From: Actinomycetota bacterium | Lineage (GTDB): Bacteria > Actinomycetota > Actinomycetes > S36-B12 > UBA10799 | Direction of reading: 5' to 3' | NCBI GenBank assembly: GCA_020636995.1 | Contig: JACJWU010000001.1 | Coordinates: forward strand, 1-64,000 | Length of the DNA: 64,000 nt | In this document: in pieces, positions 33,995-42,081 of the stretch | Position numbering within the stretch: position 1 is the stretch's first letter | How the letters are laid out: every line of letters starts with the position of its first letter | Program-made: the position numbers and the translations under genes | Notes under the pieces: model-generated | What the model was told of the DNA's origin: nothing | The model's input: only the letters and a program-made list of their open reading frames with translations | Databases searched by the model: none

Positions 33995-35188
33995 TCAGCC
34001 CTGGATCACGCGGCCGAAGGCCTCGGCGTACTCGGCCTGCTCCTCCGGAGTGAGCGGACGGAACACCTGGCTGTTGTTGAGGATCGCCTCGGTCGGGAAG
34101 ATCCACTCGCTCTTGGCGAGCTCGGGGTCGATCTTCTGCATCTCCTCCTGTGCCCCCTGCACGGGACACACGTAGTTGACGTACGCGGCGACCTGGGCGG
34201 CGACATCGGGCCGGTAGTAGTAATCCATGAGCGCCTCGGCGCCGGCCTTGTTGCTCGCGGTCTTCGGGATCAGCAGGTTGTCCGACCACAATGTGCCCCC
34301 GGTGTCGGGCAGCGCGAACTCCCACTTGTCGCCCTCTTCGGCGTTGATCTGGAAGATGTCCCCGGACCAGCCGATCGCGGCCCAAGCCTGCTCGTTGATC
34401 AAGTCCTCCTTGTAGGAGTTGCCCTTCACCTGCTTGACCTGTCCGGAGTCGACCTGCTGCTCGAGCACGGCGAGTGCGGCATTGAACTGCTCGCTGGTGA
34501 ACGGCTCGTCGATCGCCACACCCTGACTCATCATGATCAGGCCGATCGTGTCGCGCATCTCCGAGAGCACGACAACCTTGCCCTTCAGTTCCGGCGCCCA
34601 CAGGTCGTCGATGGTCTTCAGTCCGTTGGGCACGCGTTCCTTGTTCCACGCCAGGCCGCCGAAGCCGGACTGCCAGGTCAGTGAGTACTTGCGGCCCGGG
34701 TCGAAGGTGACGTCGTTGAGGTTGGGGAGGATGTTCGTCTTGTTGGGCACGTTCGCCGCGTCGATCTCGGCTGCGTAGCCCTTGGCGATCCACTCGGCGA
34801 CCAGCCAGTCGGTGGGGGTGACCAAGTCGTAGCCGATGTTCTGGCCGTTCGCCAGTTGCGGGGCGACCTTGCCGTTGAACGTGACGTTGTCCTCGATGTC
34901 CTCGCGGTACTCGACGGTGTAGCCGCTCTCCTCTTCGAAGGCCGCCAGCGAGGGGAACGTGCGGGACTCCTCGTCGTAGTCCAAGTACAGCGTCCAGTTG
35001 GCCCACACGATGGTCTTGTTGTCCCCGGAGTCACCGGACGGCTGGGTCTGCCCGGAGGTGCCGCCGCCGGTGCCGCACGCTGCCAGCGCAGCCGATGCGC
35101 CAGCCGCCCCCATCGCGCCCAGGAAACCGCGGCGCGACATCGCCTGACGAAGGAACTCGATCTTCGGGTCGGGGTGCTTTGCGTTCAC
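33995..35188 (-). CDS. potD: Polyamine ABC transporter substrate-binding lipoprotein PotD
   Basis: 397 aa. Exported: a twin-arginine-type signal (MSRRGFLGAMGAAGASAALAAC) places a lipobox cysteine near residue 38. The mature domain has the PotD-type segments IVWANWTLYLDY, YREDIEDNVTFNGKV and GYDLVTPTDWLVAEW. I start at GTG 35188 because GGGAGA lies 6 nt upstream; a start at the internal ATG of MSRRGF is also possible and would not alter the mature protein. It heads the potDABC genes and is a close paralogue of the protein at 26783-27931. Confidence 0.93.
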   Translation of the reverse strand: MNAKHPDPKIEFLRQAMSRRGFLGAMGAAGASAALAACGTGGGTSGQTQPSGDSGDNKTIVWANWTLYLDYDEESRTFPSLAAFEEESGYTVEYREDIEDNVTFNGKVAPQLANGQNIGYDLVTPTDWLVAEWIAKGYAAEIDAANVPNKTNILPNLNDVTFDPGRKYSLTWQSGFGGLAWNKERVPNGLKTIDDLWAPELKGKVVVLSEMRDTIGLIMMSQGVAIDEPFTSEQFNAALAVLEQQVDSGQVKQVKGNSYKEDLINEQAWAAIGWSGDIFQINAEEGDKWEFALPDTGGTLWSDNLLIPKTASNKAGAEALMDYYYRPDVAAQVAAYVNYVCPVQGAQEEMQKIDPELAKSEWIFPTEAILNNSQVFRPLTPEEQAEYAEAFGRVIQG

Positions 35189-35223
35189 TGTCTCTCCCTG
35201 TGAGGTGCTGGTTGAAGAAAACC

Positions 35224-36702
35224 CTAGTCGTTGTTGCCGGTGAATATGGTGCGATGCCACGGCTTGTGGCTCTCGCCGGTGATGTCGAACGAGACGTGTT
35301 TGATCTGGGTGTACTCCTCGAAGGAGTAGGAACTCATGTCCTTGCCGAAGCCCGACTGCTTGAAGCCGCCGTGCGGCATCTCGGACACGATCGGGATGTG
35401 GTCGTTGATCCACACGCACCCGGCCTGGATCTCGCGGGTCGCCCGGTGAGCACGCACCACATCAGTGGTCCAGGCCGACGCGGCCAGACCGTACGGCGTG
35501 TCGTTTGCAAGCCGCAGGGCCTCGTCGTCGTCGTCGAAGGGCAGTGCCACCAGAACCGGACCGAAGATCTCCTCCTGCACGATCTCTGAGTCCTGCGTGG
35601 CGTCCGTGACCAGCGTCGGCCGGTAGAAGGCGCCGTCCCCCTCGGGGACGAAACCGCCGCAGGCGACCTTCGCGCCGCCGGCGACCGCTCTTTCCACCAT
35701 CGCCGCCACCTTCGCCTGCTGGGTGGGGGAGATGAGCGGGCCGATGTCCGTGCCTTCATCTGCGGTGTCGCCGAGGACGATGCCATCCATGACCGTCGCC
35801 ACCCCGTCGACGAACTGGTCGTACAGCGAGCGGTGGACGTAGGCGCGGGTCGCGGCGGTGCAGTCCTGGCCGGTGTTGATCAGGCTCGCGGCGACCGCGC
35901 CCTGGATCGCGGCCTCGAGATCGGCGTCCTCGAACACGACGAACGGTGCCTTGCCGCCGAGTTCGAGGTGGATGCGCTTGAGTCCGGCCATGGCGACCTC
36001 AGCGACTCGGTGCCCGACGCGCGTGGAACCGGTGAAGGACACCATGCGCACATCGGGGTGACCGATGAGGGCCTCCCCGGCCACGGGTCCGGTGCCCGTG
36101 ATGACGTTGAACACCCCGTCGGGCATTCCGGCGGCCGTGGCGTCCTCGGCAAGCATCAGTGACGTGATGGGCGTCATCTCGCTGGGCTTCAGCACGATCG
36201 TGTTGCCTGCGGCGACCGCCGGCAGCATCTTCCACATGGCCATCTGCAACGGGTAGTTCCACGGGGCGATCGAGCCGACCACGCCGATCGCCTCCCGTCG
36301 TACCGTCGAGGTGTGGGTACCGTCCCACTCCGCCGCGGCGGAGCCCTGCAGGTGGCGGGCGGCGCCGGCGAAGAACTCGGCGTTGTCGATGGAACCCGGG
36401 ACGTCGAACTCACGGGTCAGGCGGATCGGTTTGCCCGCCTGGGCGGACTCGGCTTGTGCGTATTCCTCGGCGCGTGCCGACATCCGCGCGGCGAGATCGT
36501 GCAGGACGGTGCTTCGTTCGCCGGGCGTCGCCGTCGACCACCCGACGAAGGCCTCTTTGGCGGCGGCCACGGCGGCGGCGACGTCCTCGGGGGTCGCCAA
36601 CCGCACCTCGTCGATCACGGTCCCGGTTGCCGGGTTCAGGATCTGCATCGTGTCGCCGGACCCGTGCTGGGCCCGCCCATCGATCCACTGCCCTGCGATC
36701 AT
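35224..36702 (-). CDS. patD: Gamma-aminobutyraldehyde dehydrogenase
   Basis: 492 aa aldehyde dehydrogenase, oxidising 4-aminobutanal from putrescine to GABA with NAD(+). Features: GSIAPWNYPLQMAMWK, FTGSTRVGHRVAE, LELGGKAPFVVFEDAD, the catalytic cysteine in NTGQDCTAATRAYV, EEIFGPVL, and the C-terminal SGFGKDMSSYSFEEYTQIKHV. The QDCTAATR context and SFEEYTQIKHV end point to the PatD/YdcW group rather than GabD. AGGAG precedes ATG 36702, and a TACTAT box (36740-36745, minus strand) lies about 40 nt upstream. First gene of the leftward pot-puuB-mmsA run. Confidence 0.9.
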   Translation of the reverse strand: MIAGQWIDGRAQHGSGDTMQILNPATGTVIDEVRLATPEDVAAAVAAAKEAFVGWSTATPGERSTVLHDLAARMSARAEEYAQAESAQAGKPIRLTREFDVPGSIDNAEFFAGAARHLQGSAAAEWDGTHTSTVRREAIGVVGSIAPWNYPLQMAMWKMLPAVAAGNTIVLKPSEMTPITSLMLAEDATAAGMPDGVFNVITGTGPVAGEALIGHPDVRMVSFTGSTRVGHRVAEVAMAGLKRIHLELGGKAPFVVFEDADLEAAIQGAVAASLINTGQDCTAATRAYVHRSLYDQFVDGVATVMDGIVLGDTADEGTDIGPLISPTQQAKVAAMVERAVAGGAKVACGGFVPEGDGAFYRPTLVTDATQDSEIVQEEIFGPVLVALPFDDDDEALRLANDTPYGLAASAWTTDVVRAHRATREIQAGCVWINDHIPIVSEMPHGGFKQSGFGKDMSSYSFEEYTQIKHVSFDITGESHKPWHRTIFTGNND

Positions 36703-36739
36703 GCGTACGACTCCTGGAGTTCATTGGCGCTTTTCGTGA

Positions 36740-36745
36740 TAGTAC
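36740..36745 (-). promoter_or_regulatory. TACTAT -10 box at the head of the pot operon
   Basis: TACTAT on the minus strand, 37 nt upstream of the patD ATG. No convincing -35 and no GlnR-type half-sites were found in the surrounding 200 bp. Confidence 0.4.
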
Positions 36746-36895
36746 ACGGCAATCAACCTTCGGAAAGCGTTGTTGGGAAGATCAACAGCAACCGATTCAG
36801 CAGTACCCTGTGCCGGCGCGTGTCGTGCGACGGAGACTTGGGCAGGGGCGGCGGTCGAGTTCGTGACAAGCGGGGACTCCCGTGGCGCCTTCGAG

Positions 36896-36956
36896 GTTGA
36901 CTGTTGCGCGGTTGCGGATTCGGTGGCGTGAAATCGGTAACCATGCAGCACTCAAC
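36896..36956. repeat. 61-bp imperfect palindrome, copy 1 of a dispersed family
   Basis: Left arm GTTGACTGTTGCGCGGTTGC, right arm ATCGGTAACCATGCAGCACTCAAC read inward as its approximate complement. The same structure and exact length recur at 52718-52778. It lies in the 334-bp gap between patD and the RDD gene (36703-37036). Apart from the promoters, the rest of that gap shows nothing I can support. Confidence 0.75.
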
Positions 36957-37024
36957 GGAATCGGGCTGCGCCAGGGGGTCGGTGCATGCTCGACGCACGT
37001 TCTGCCGGTTGGCAGTGCGCGGGT

Positions 37025-37030
37025 TACCGT
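37025..37030 (+). promoter_or_regulatory. TACCGT -10 box that decides the RDD protein start
   Basis: TACCGT ends 6 nt before GTG 37037, which favours that codon over the upstream in-frame ATG at 36986. Confidence 0.6.
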
Positions 37031-37036
37031 GGCCCC

Positions 37037-37528
37037 GTGAGTGACAAGGGTCGTGAATTCAGCCGCCGTGACGTCGCGGGCTGGCTGGAGGGCCCGAAGG
37101 CCAGCCTGGAGGACCAAGGGTTCGAGTTCGGATACAAGGGACAGAGACTGGGCCTGCCGGAATCGGGACCCGGTTCGGTGGCCGGATTCGGCCGCAGGTT
37201 CGTCGCACTGGCCATCGACTGGCTGGCATGTGTCCTGATCGCCAACCTCGTCAGTTCCGGGCAGCCCGAGGCGTTCCTGCCGCTGGTCATCTTCTTCGTC
37301 GAGGTCTCGGTGCTTACCGCGCTCATGGGCTCGAGTTTCGGACAGCGGATCCTGGGCATCCGGGTGGTCAGTCTGAGCACAGGGCGTTTGGACCCGGCCC
37401 GCTCAGCTCTGCGGACGCTGCTGCTGTGCCTGGTCGTGCCGCCGCTGGTGTTCGACCGGGATCAGCGCGGCCTGCACGACAAGGCGGCCAATTCGGTGGC
37501 CGTTCGCATGGGTCACACGCAGACGTGA
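37037..37528 (+). CDS. RDD-family membrane protein
   Basis: 163 aa. A hydrophilic, charged N-terminus of about 50 residues is followed by the RDD domain: FGRRFVALAIDWLACVLIA gives the conserved Arg and Asp, then a second helix with FLPLVIFFVEVSVLTAL, GQRILGIRVV, and a third with LLLCLVVPPLV, ending DRDQRGLHDKAANS. Equivalent to Rv2219A, which lies between glnA1 and the DUF4191 gene in M. tuberculosis. Here the DUF4191 neighbour is kept but glnA1 is about 17 kb away. Confidence 0.88.
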   Translation: MSDKGREFSRRDVAGWLEGPKASLEDQGFEFGYKGQRLGLPESGPGSVAGFGRRFVALAIDWLACVLIANLVSSGQPEAFLPLVIFFVEVSVLTALMGSSFGQRILGIRVVSLSTGRLDPARSALRTLLLCLVVPPLVFDRDQRGLHDKAANSVAVRMGHTQT

Positions 37529-37535
37529 GTCGTCA

Positions 37536-38207
37536 CTAGCGTCGCGGTGGCCGCATGGCGCGGGTCGACTTCGGAACCGGGCCTTTGGGCATGGGCAGTG
37601 GCTGATTGGTCAGCGCTTCAAGTCGCTTGCGCACCTCGGTCACCTGACCCGGCGAAAGGGTCTTCGGCAATTTGCGGATCGTCTTGACCAGGTTGCCGAT
37701 CGGCACCTGGCCCTCCTCACGACCCATGACGTACTCGTGGAAGTCCACGTCCGGGACGAACCTGGCTTCCCGCTTCTGCTCATTGCGCAGCGCGTTCGTG
37801 ACGCGCGAGCCGACACCTTCGCCGACCAGGATCACGCCGGGGCGTCCGATGACCCGGTGCACGATGTCCTGGTTCTTCGTCATGGCCACGGCCGGGGTGA
37901 CGAACCAGCCCTTGCCCAGCGAGTTGAGAACAGCCGCGGCCGCACCTGGCTGGCCCTCGATCTGGCTGTAGGCTGCGCGCTCGGCACGACGACCGAGGAC
38001 GATCGCGGCCACGAGCATGCCTGTGCTCACTCCGACAAGCATCAGCCACCAACTGCCGATCAGCACGCAGATGATCGCCGCAACGACGATCGGCAAAAGG
38101 AACCAGCCGACCAGGATCAGTCCGATCCTGGGGTCGGACTGCTTGGTCATCTGATAGGTCTGGCGGATCTGCGCCAAACGTCCGGGGGATCCGTCCTTAC
38201 GAGCCAT
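37536..38207 (-). CDS. DUF4191 membrane protein
   Basis: 223 aa. A basic N-terminus (ARKDGSPGRLAQIRQTYQMT) precedes two membrane helices (GLILVGWFLLPIVVAAIICVL and WWLMLVGVSTGMLVAAIVLG). A cytoplasmic C-terminal domain of about 140 residues follows (GWFVTPAVAMTKNQDIVHRV, RPGVILVGEG). Orthologue of Rv2219 by family and position beside lipA. ATG 38207 is preceded by TACTCT 6 nt away. Function unknown; conserved next to the lipoate genes in many actinobacteria. Confidence 0.9.
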   Translation of the reverse strand: MARKDGSPGRLAQIRQTYQMTKQSDPRIGLILVGWFLLPIVVAAIICVLIGSWWLMLVGVSTGMLVAAIVLGRRAERAAYSQIEGQPGAAAAVLNSLGKGWFVTPAVAMTKNQDIVHRVIGRPGVILVGEGVGSRVTNALRNEQKREARFVPDVDFHEYVMGREEGQVPIGNLVKTIRKLPKTLSPGQVTEVRKRLEALTNQPLPMPKGPVPKSTRAMRPPRR

Positions 38208-38210
38208 GGG

Positions 38211-39149
38211 TCAAGAGTACGTGGTCGCTCGTGCGGCGACGGCTTGCCGGTACAGCCGCCCGGCGCGGTAACTGGAACGCACCAGTGGACCGCTCATCAC
38301 TCCCAGGAATCCGATCTCCTCCGCCGCATCGGCCAACTCGTCGAACTCCGACGGGGGCACCCAGCGCTCGACGGGATGATGCCGGGCCGATGGCCGCAGG
38401 TACTGGGTGATGGTCAGCAGGTCACAGCCGGCCTCGTGCAGATCGTGCATGGCGTTGAGCACCTCGTCGGTACGTTCGCCCATGCCCAGGATCAGATTCG
38501 ACTTCGTGACCAATCCGGCCGCCCGCGCCTGGGTCAGCACGTCCAGCGAGCGGTCGTAGCGGAAGGCCGGGCGGATGCGCTTCATCAGCCTGGGCACGGT
38601 CTCGAGGTTGTGGGCCAGGACCTCCGGGGAGGCGGAGAAGACCTCCGCCAGCAGATCGGGGACGCCGTTGAAGTCCGGGATGAGCACCTCCACGCCGCAG
38701 CCGGGCACCTGGTCGTGGATCTTGCGCACCGTCTCGGCGTAGAGCCACGCGCCCTGATCTTCGAGGTCGTCACGTGCCACACCCGTGACGGTGGCGTACC
38801 GCAGGCCCATCTGCACGACGGTGTCGGCCACTTTCGCCGGTTCGCTGCGATCGAGCGGCTGCGGGCGGCCGGTGTCGATCTGGCAGAAGTCGCAGCGCCG
38901 CGTGCACTGGTCGCCACCGATGAGGAAGGTGGCCTCGCGGTCCTCCCAGCACTCGTAGATGTTCGGGCAGCCCGCCTCCTGGCACACGGTGTGCAGTCCG
39001 CCGTCGGCGACGGTACGGCGTAGATCGTGGTACTGCGGGCCCATCACGGCGCGGGTCTTGATCCACGCCGGCTTGCGCTCGATGGGCACCTCGGCGTTGC
39101 GTACCTCGATCCGCAGCAGTCTGCGTCCATCAGGAGAGGGCGTCGCCAT
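38211..39149 (-). CDS. lipA: Lipoyl synthase
   Basis: Radical SAM enzyme inserting two sulfurs into octanoyl groups on E2 and GcvH. 312 aa. It has both iron-sulfur cluster motifs, CQEAGCPNIYEC (auxiliary cluster) and CTRRCDFCQ (radical SAM), and the terminal serine ligand in the RSSYRAG segment. ATG 39149 is preceded by TACGCT 7 nt away (39157-39162) and also by GGAG, so it can be leaderless or Shine-Dalgarno driven. It overlaps the start of nothing downstream but overlaps the upstream membrane-protein gene by 20 bp. Confidence 0.97.
   Translation of the reverse strand: MATPSPDGRRLLRIEVRNAEVPIERKPAWIKTRAVMGPQYHDLRRTVADGGLHTVCQEAGCPNIYECWEDREATFLIGGDQCTRRCDFCQIDTGRPQPLDRSEPAKVADTVVQMGLRYATVTGVARDDLEDQGAWLYAETVRKIHDQVPGCGVEVLIPDFNGVPDLLAEVFSASPEVLAHNLETVPRLMKRIRPAFRYDRSLDVLTQARAAGLVTKSNLILGMGERTDEVLNAMHDLHEAGCDLLTITQYLRPSARHHPVERWVPPSEFDELADAAEEIGFLGVMSGPLVRSSYRAGRLYRQAVAARATTYS
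38214..38219 (-). promoter_or_regulatory. TACTCT -10 box, leaderless promoter of the DUF4191 gene
   Basis: Ends 6 nt before ATG 38207 on the minus strand. It overlaps the last codons of lipA, whose stop is at 38211. Confidence 0.6.
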
Positions 39150-40056
39150 GTTCTCCAGCGTACGCGGCGGGCCGGGAGGCGACCATACGGTAGCGGTCCC
39201 AGACCACTGCGCCCACAGCGATCACGATCATGGCGACGATGACCCAGACGTAGGCGGTGATCCACGGCCGGACCATGAGTTCGCCGATCGCGCGCGTGAT
39301 GGTCCAATCCGCGGAGTCGGCGCCCGACAGTGTCCAGGTGGACTGGATGAGGGCGGCCGTGACCCCGCAGACCAAGGCGGTCAGCCCGCTGGCCACCGCC
39401 AACAGACGCAGTCGCGGCCGGTCGAGCAGCACCAGGGCGACGGCTGACACCGCGATCCCGACGAGTGCGGGCAGGAACGCAGCCCGGACGAAGTTCAGCG
39501 GTGCGCGCATCCAGTCCGGAGGCAGGGGCACCGGGACATTGAGTCCGGGAAGATCCAGAGCGTCCAGCGGGATGTCGAGCGGTCCAACCTGCACGACTTC
39601 GCCGACCAGCATCTCGTCGAGGTCGATGCGAGCCTCGCCGGTGTCGAGATCCGCGGACAGGCCCGGTTGTCCGAGCGAATCGCCGTCCAGCCAGGCCAGG
39701 AAGGCGTTGTGGGCCTGCGTCGCCACGCCGAGCATCATCTTCTGGCCGGGCTGTGAGTTGACGGCGCTGTTGACCACCCCGGAGACCGTGGGCTCGGCTC
39801 GTTCGAGAAGGGCATCTGCCGGCGTGGACAGGAAGGGGACGTTCTCGGCCACGAATGTGCGGGCGTCCTGCATCACCTGTGCCGTGGCCCGATCGGTGAT
39901 CTCGCGGTCCACGTCCTCGATCTGCAGCACCTTGATCATCGCGGTCTCGAACCACTGCTCGTCGAGGATCCGTTCGTTGAGCCACCGCGAAGCCGGTGCG
40001 ATGAGCCAGCAGCAGACCCAGACCGCCGTCGCGGCCACGGTGCCGACCGCCTTCAC
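39130..40056 (-). CDS. Uncharacterised membrane protein between lipB and lipA
   Basis: 308 aa. An N-terminal signal anchor (VGTVAATAVWVCCWLIA) is followed by an exported domain of about 170 residues rich in acidic and helical segments (ITDRATAQVMQDARTFV). Three C-terminal helices follow (near 193-212, 220-243 and 265-288) and a short basic tail. The ATG overlaps the lipB stop by 4 nt and the 3' end overlaps lipA, so it is part of the lipB-lipA transcript. No known domain recognised. Confidence 0.8.
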   Translation of the reverse strand: MKAVGTVAATAVWVCCWLIAPASRWLNERILDEQWFETAMIKVLQIEDVDREITDRATAQVMQDARTFVAENVPFLSTPADALLERAEPTVSGVVNSAVNSQPGQKMMLGVATQAHNAFLAWLDGDSLGQPGLSADLDTGEARIDLDEMLVGEVVQVGPLDIPLDALDLPGLNVPVPLPPDWMRAPLNFVRAAFLPALVGIAVSAVALVLLDRPRLRLLAVASGLTALVCGVTAALIQSTWTLSGADSADWTITRAIGELMVRPWITAYVWVIVAMIVIAVGAVVWDRYRMVASRPAAYAGEHGDALS

Positions 40057-40697
40057 GCATGGTCCAGCGACTGCAGCATGCCCGCGAGGTGCGTGATCCG
40101 GTCGGCGGCATCATCGACCGTGGTGCTACCTCCGGTCTGCTGCCGGATCGACGTCACTCCGGCATCGGAGATCCCGCACGGCACGATCCGGTCGTAGGCG
40201 GCGAGGTCGCAACTGACATTGAGGGCGAACCCGTGCATCGTCACCCCGCGGGCAACCCGAACTCCGATCGCGGCGACCTTGCGGTCGGGGGGGCCGACCA
40301 CCCAAACCCCGCTGCGTCCCGCGACCCGTTCGCCGTGGACCCCGAAGGCGGCGCAGGTGGTGATGAGCAACTCCTCCAAGCGGCGCACGTAGCCGACCAC
40401 GTCGAGGGGTTCGGCCAGCCTGATGATCGGGTAGCCGACCAACTGGCCCGGTCCGTGCCACGTGATCCGGCCCCCGCGATCGACATCGATGACCGGACTG
40501 CCGTCGATCGGCCGGTCCTCGGGCTGAGTTCGGCGGCCCGCGGTGTAGACACCCTCGTGCTCGAGCAGGAGCAGGGTGTCCGGCATGTTGCCGGCCACGA
40601 CCGCGTCATGGATCTCCCGCTGGAGTTCCCACGCCTCAAGGAAGGGGACCTCGCCGAGGTTGCGGACCTGGATCGGCACGAGGGTGGGCACGGACAC
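40053..40697 (-). CDS. lipB: Octanoyl-[acyl-carrier-protein]:protein octanoyltransferase
   Basis: Transfers octanoate from ACP to lipoyl domains; LipA then completes lipoate. 214 aa. Active-site cysteine in VPCGISDAGVTSI and lysine in RKVAAIGVRV, plus RGGRITWHGPGQLVGYP and the MHGFALNV strand. Start is GTG 40697: TACTCT ends exactly 6 nt upstream (leaderless), whereas the open frame running on to 40934 has no initiation signal. Confidence 0.95.
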   Translation of the reverse strand: MSVPTLVPIQVRNLGEVPFLEAWELQREIHDAVVAGNMPDTLLLLEHEGVYTAGRRTQPEDRPIDGSPVIDVDRGGRITWHGPGQLVGYPIIRLAEPLDVVGYVRRLEELLITTCAAFGVHGERVAGRSGVWVVGPPDRKVAAIGVRVARGVTMHGFALNVSCDLAAYDRIVPCGISDAGVTSIRQQTGGSTTVDDAADRITHLAGMLQSLDHA

Positions 40698-40703
40698 GCC
40701 TAC

Positions 40704-40709
40704 AGAGTA
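40704..40709 (-). promoter_or_regulatory. TACTCT -10 box that decides the lipB start
   Basis: Ends 6 nt before GTG 40697 on the minus strand. Drives the lipB-membrane protein-lipA unit. Confidence 0.6.
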
Positions 40710-40836
40710 GGCCGGGATGAGGCGATCGTGCCGGGCCGGAGGTCGTCCGCTGCGCGGTGCGGTCCGGCTGCCACCCCGTGGCTGCGATTGTGGACAACTC
40801 CCACACTCCTGATTCGGTTTGCGGCAGGCTAGGACC

Positions 40837-41244
40837 ATGTTGGGGAGGGTGAGACTCGATGGGCACCTTCGCAGACTGCTGCGGCCGCTGATGTCGGTGC
40901 GCCACGCGCACCTGCGGCCTCTCGAGGCAGTCACCTCGGGTGCGAGCCGACTATCCCTGCACTACGGCGAAGCGCCGCCGTGCGTCGCCGGGTGCGAGGG
41001 CCTGTGGGGCGCTGTGCAGACGCTGCATGACGCGGGCCTGTGGGTCGGGGACCTCTCTGACGTGTTGGCCATGGACGAGATGGGCCGCGTGGTGCTCAGT
41101 CGCGTGGGCACGACGTGGGACCTGTGCGATCCGTTCGCCGAGCATCCGAGCGCGGGTTCGCCCGACTTGCGCATCCGGTGGCGGCAGCGGGCCGATCGCG
41201 AGCAACTTTCGCGAATGTCCGATCTGCTGACCCGGTGCGCCTAG
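40837..41244 (+). CDS. Small protein of unknown function with a kinase-loop-like segment
   Basis: 135 aa, soluble, not recognised. Near residues 67-95 the sequence LHDAGLWVGDLSDVLAMDEMG-RVVLSRVG resembles the catalytic and metal-binding loops of protein-kinase-like folds (LHxxGxxHGDLxxxNxL...DFG), but the catalytic Asp-Asn pattern is incomplete and the N-lobe is missing. It could be a pseudokinase fragment or chance likeness. The start is uncertain: ATG 40837 has no good Shine-Dalgarno, and TAGGAC lies directly before it. A small hairpin follows at 41278-41294. Confidence 0.55.
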   Translation: MLGRVRLDGHLRRLLRPLMSVRHAHLRPLEAVTSGASRLSLHYGEAPPCVAGCEGLWGAVQTLHDAGLWVGDLSDVLAMDEMGRVVLSRVGTTWDLCDPFAEHPSAGSPDLRIRWRQRADREQLSRMSDLLTRCA

Positions 41245-41277
41245 GTCGGTGGGACGCGGTCCTTAAGCCTGGCTGGG

Positions 41278-41294
41278 CGGCGGCCGCTCCGCCG
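41278..41294 (+). terminator. Short GC hairpin after the small unknown gene
   Basis: CGGCGG/CCGCCG with a 5-nt loop, 33 nt past the stop. No T-run. Confidence 0.3.
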
Positions 41295-41339
41295 TCGAAT
41301 GTCGGGGCTTGCGCACGGGCACGTTGGTTGGCCGCCTAG

Positions 41340-41935
41340 TGCTGCGTGTGCACGCGTACGCCCGTGTGGATCAGGGCGCGGTGAAAGCGTTCGACTGTGC
41401 CGTTGGTCGGGAGAGGGAGCAGGGCCCGTTGTCGGTCAGGATCTCCCTGGACGTTCCGGTTAGAGATCGGCAGGTTGGTTAGTCGGCGGGAGGTTGGTTA
41501 GAGTTCCACGGACGTATAGGGCTAACCGGAGTGCTGTTTCTCTAACCGGGATGCCGATCTCTAACCGGGATGCCGATCTCTAACCGGGATGTGCGATGGC
41601 CATTGAACTCCGTGTAGGCCATCCGGGTGTGGTCATCGACCGCGCAGTGCTACGCGCTGCACGCGTGGGGGCCGTGGTGACGCATGCAATGCCCGCCATG
41701 CACCCGCCAGCCGCTTCCTGACGGCACCATAGCCAGCCTCTTGAGTCGATGGGCCCAGCCGCTTGTTGACCCGAATGTGTTTGACGACCAGGGCCCGGGT
41801 CTCGTTCGGGCTGCGGTGAGCCGGCAGTGGTCGTGGACGCCTGGAACCGCTCACCGGTCTGAGCCGGCCGGTCGGAGCCGGACCGCCTCGGTCAACGTGG
41901 CATCAGCGTGCGGCAAGCGGATGTCCTTGTGAGGT
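41340..41935 (-). pseudogene. Relic of an IS481-type DDE transposase
   Basis: Three fragments read on the minus strand. The first is SPNETRALVVKHIRVNKRLG (41842-41783), like the family's winged-helix region. The second is AVDDHTRMAYTEF (about 41645-41607), the first catalytic Asp block. The third group is LTDNGP (about 41443-41426) and, in another frame, PTNGTVERFHRAL (about 41410-41372), the second Asp and Glu blocks. Stops, frameshifts and internal deletions separate them, and a repeat cluster replaces the stretch between blocks one and two. Together with flanking sequence it fills the 837-bp gene gap 41245-42081; no intact ORF, terminal repeats or target duplication could be found. Confidence 0.7.
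41456..41598. repeat. 19-bp direct repeats plus an inverted copy inside the transposase relic
   Basis: CTAACCGGGATGCCGATCT repeats at 41542, 41561 and (partial) 41580. A 17-bp inverted match, CCGGTTAGAGATCGGCA, lies at 41456-41472, and shorter GGTTGGTTAG/GGCTAACCGG relatives sit between. A diverged match (GAGATCGGC...CTAACGGGAGTGCCG) occurs again near 42016-42053. Confidence 0.8.
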
Positions 41936-42081
41936 CTTGTCGCGAGACACCCCACCGGGAGGCCATGTCACGCCACCGTGCCGCTACCGTGACCAACCTT
42001 CCTGGACGGAACAGTTGGAGATCGGCGACCTAGTACGACTAACGGGAGTGCCGCCGCGACGTCCGGGCGCTCCCCGTCGCG

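Noticed and set aside
36721..36951. 76-aa minus-strand ORF upstream of patD
   Set aside because: It starts inside the 61-bp palindrome and spans the likely patD promoter; composition is not protein-like and no initiation signal is present.
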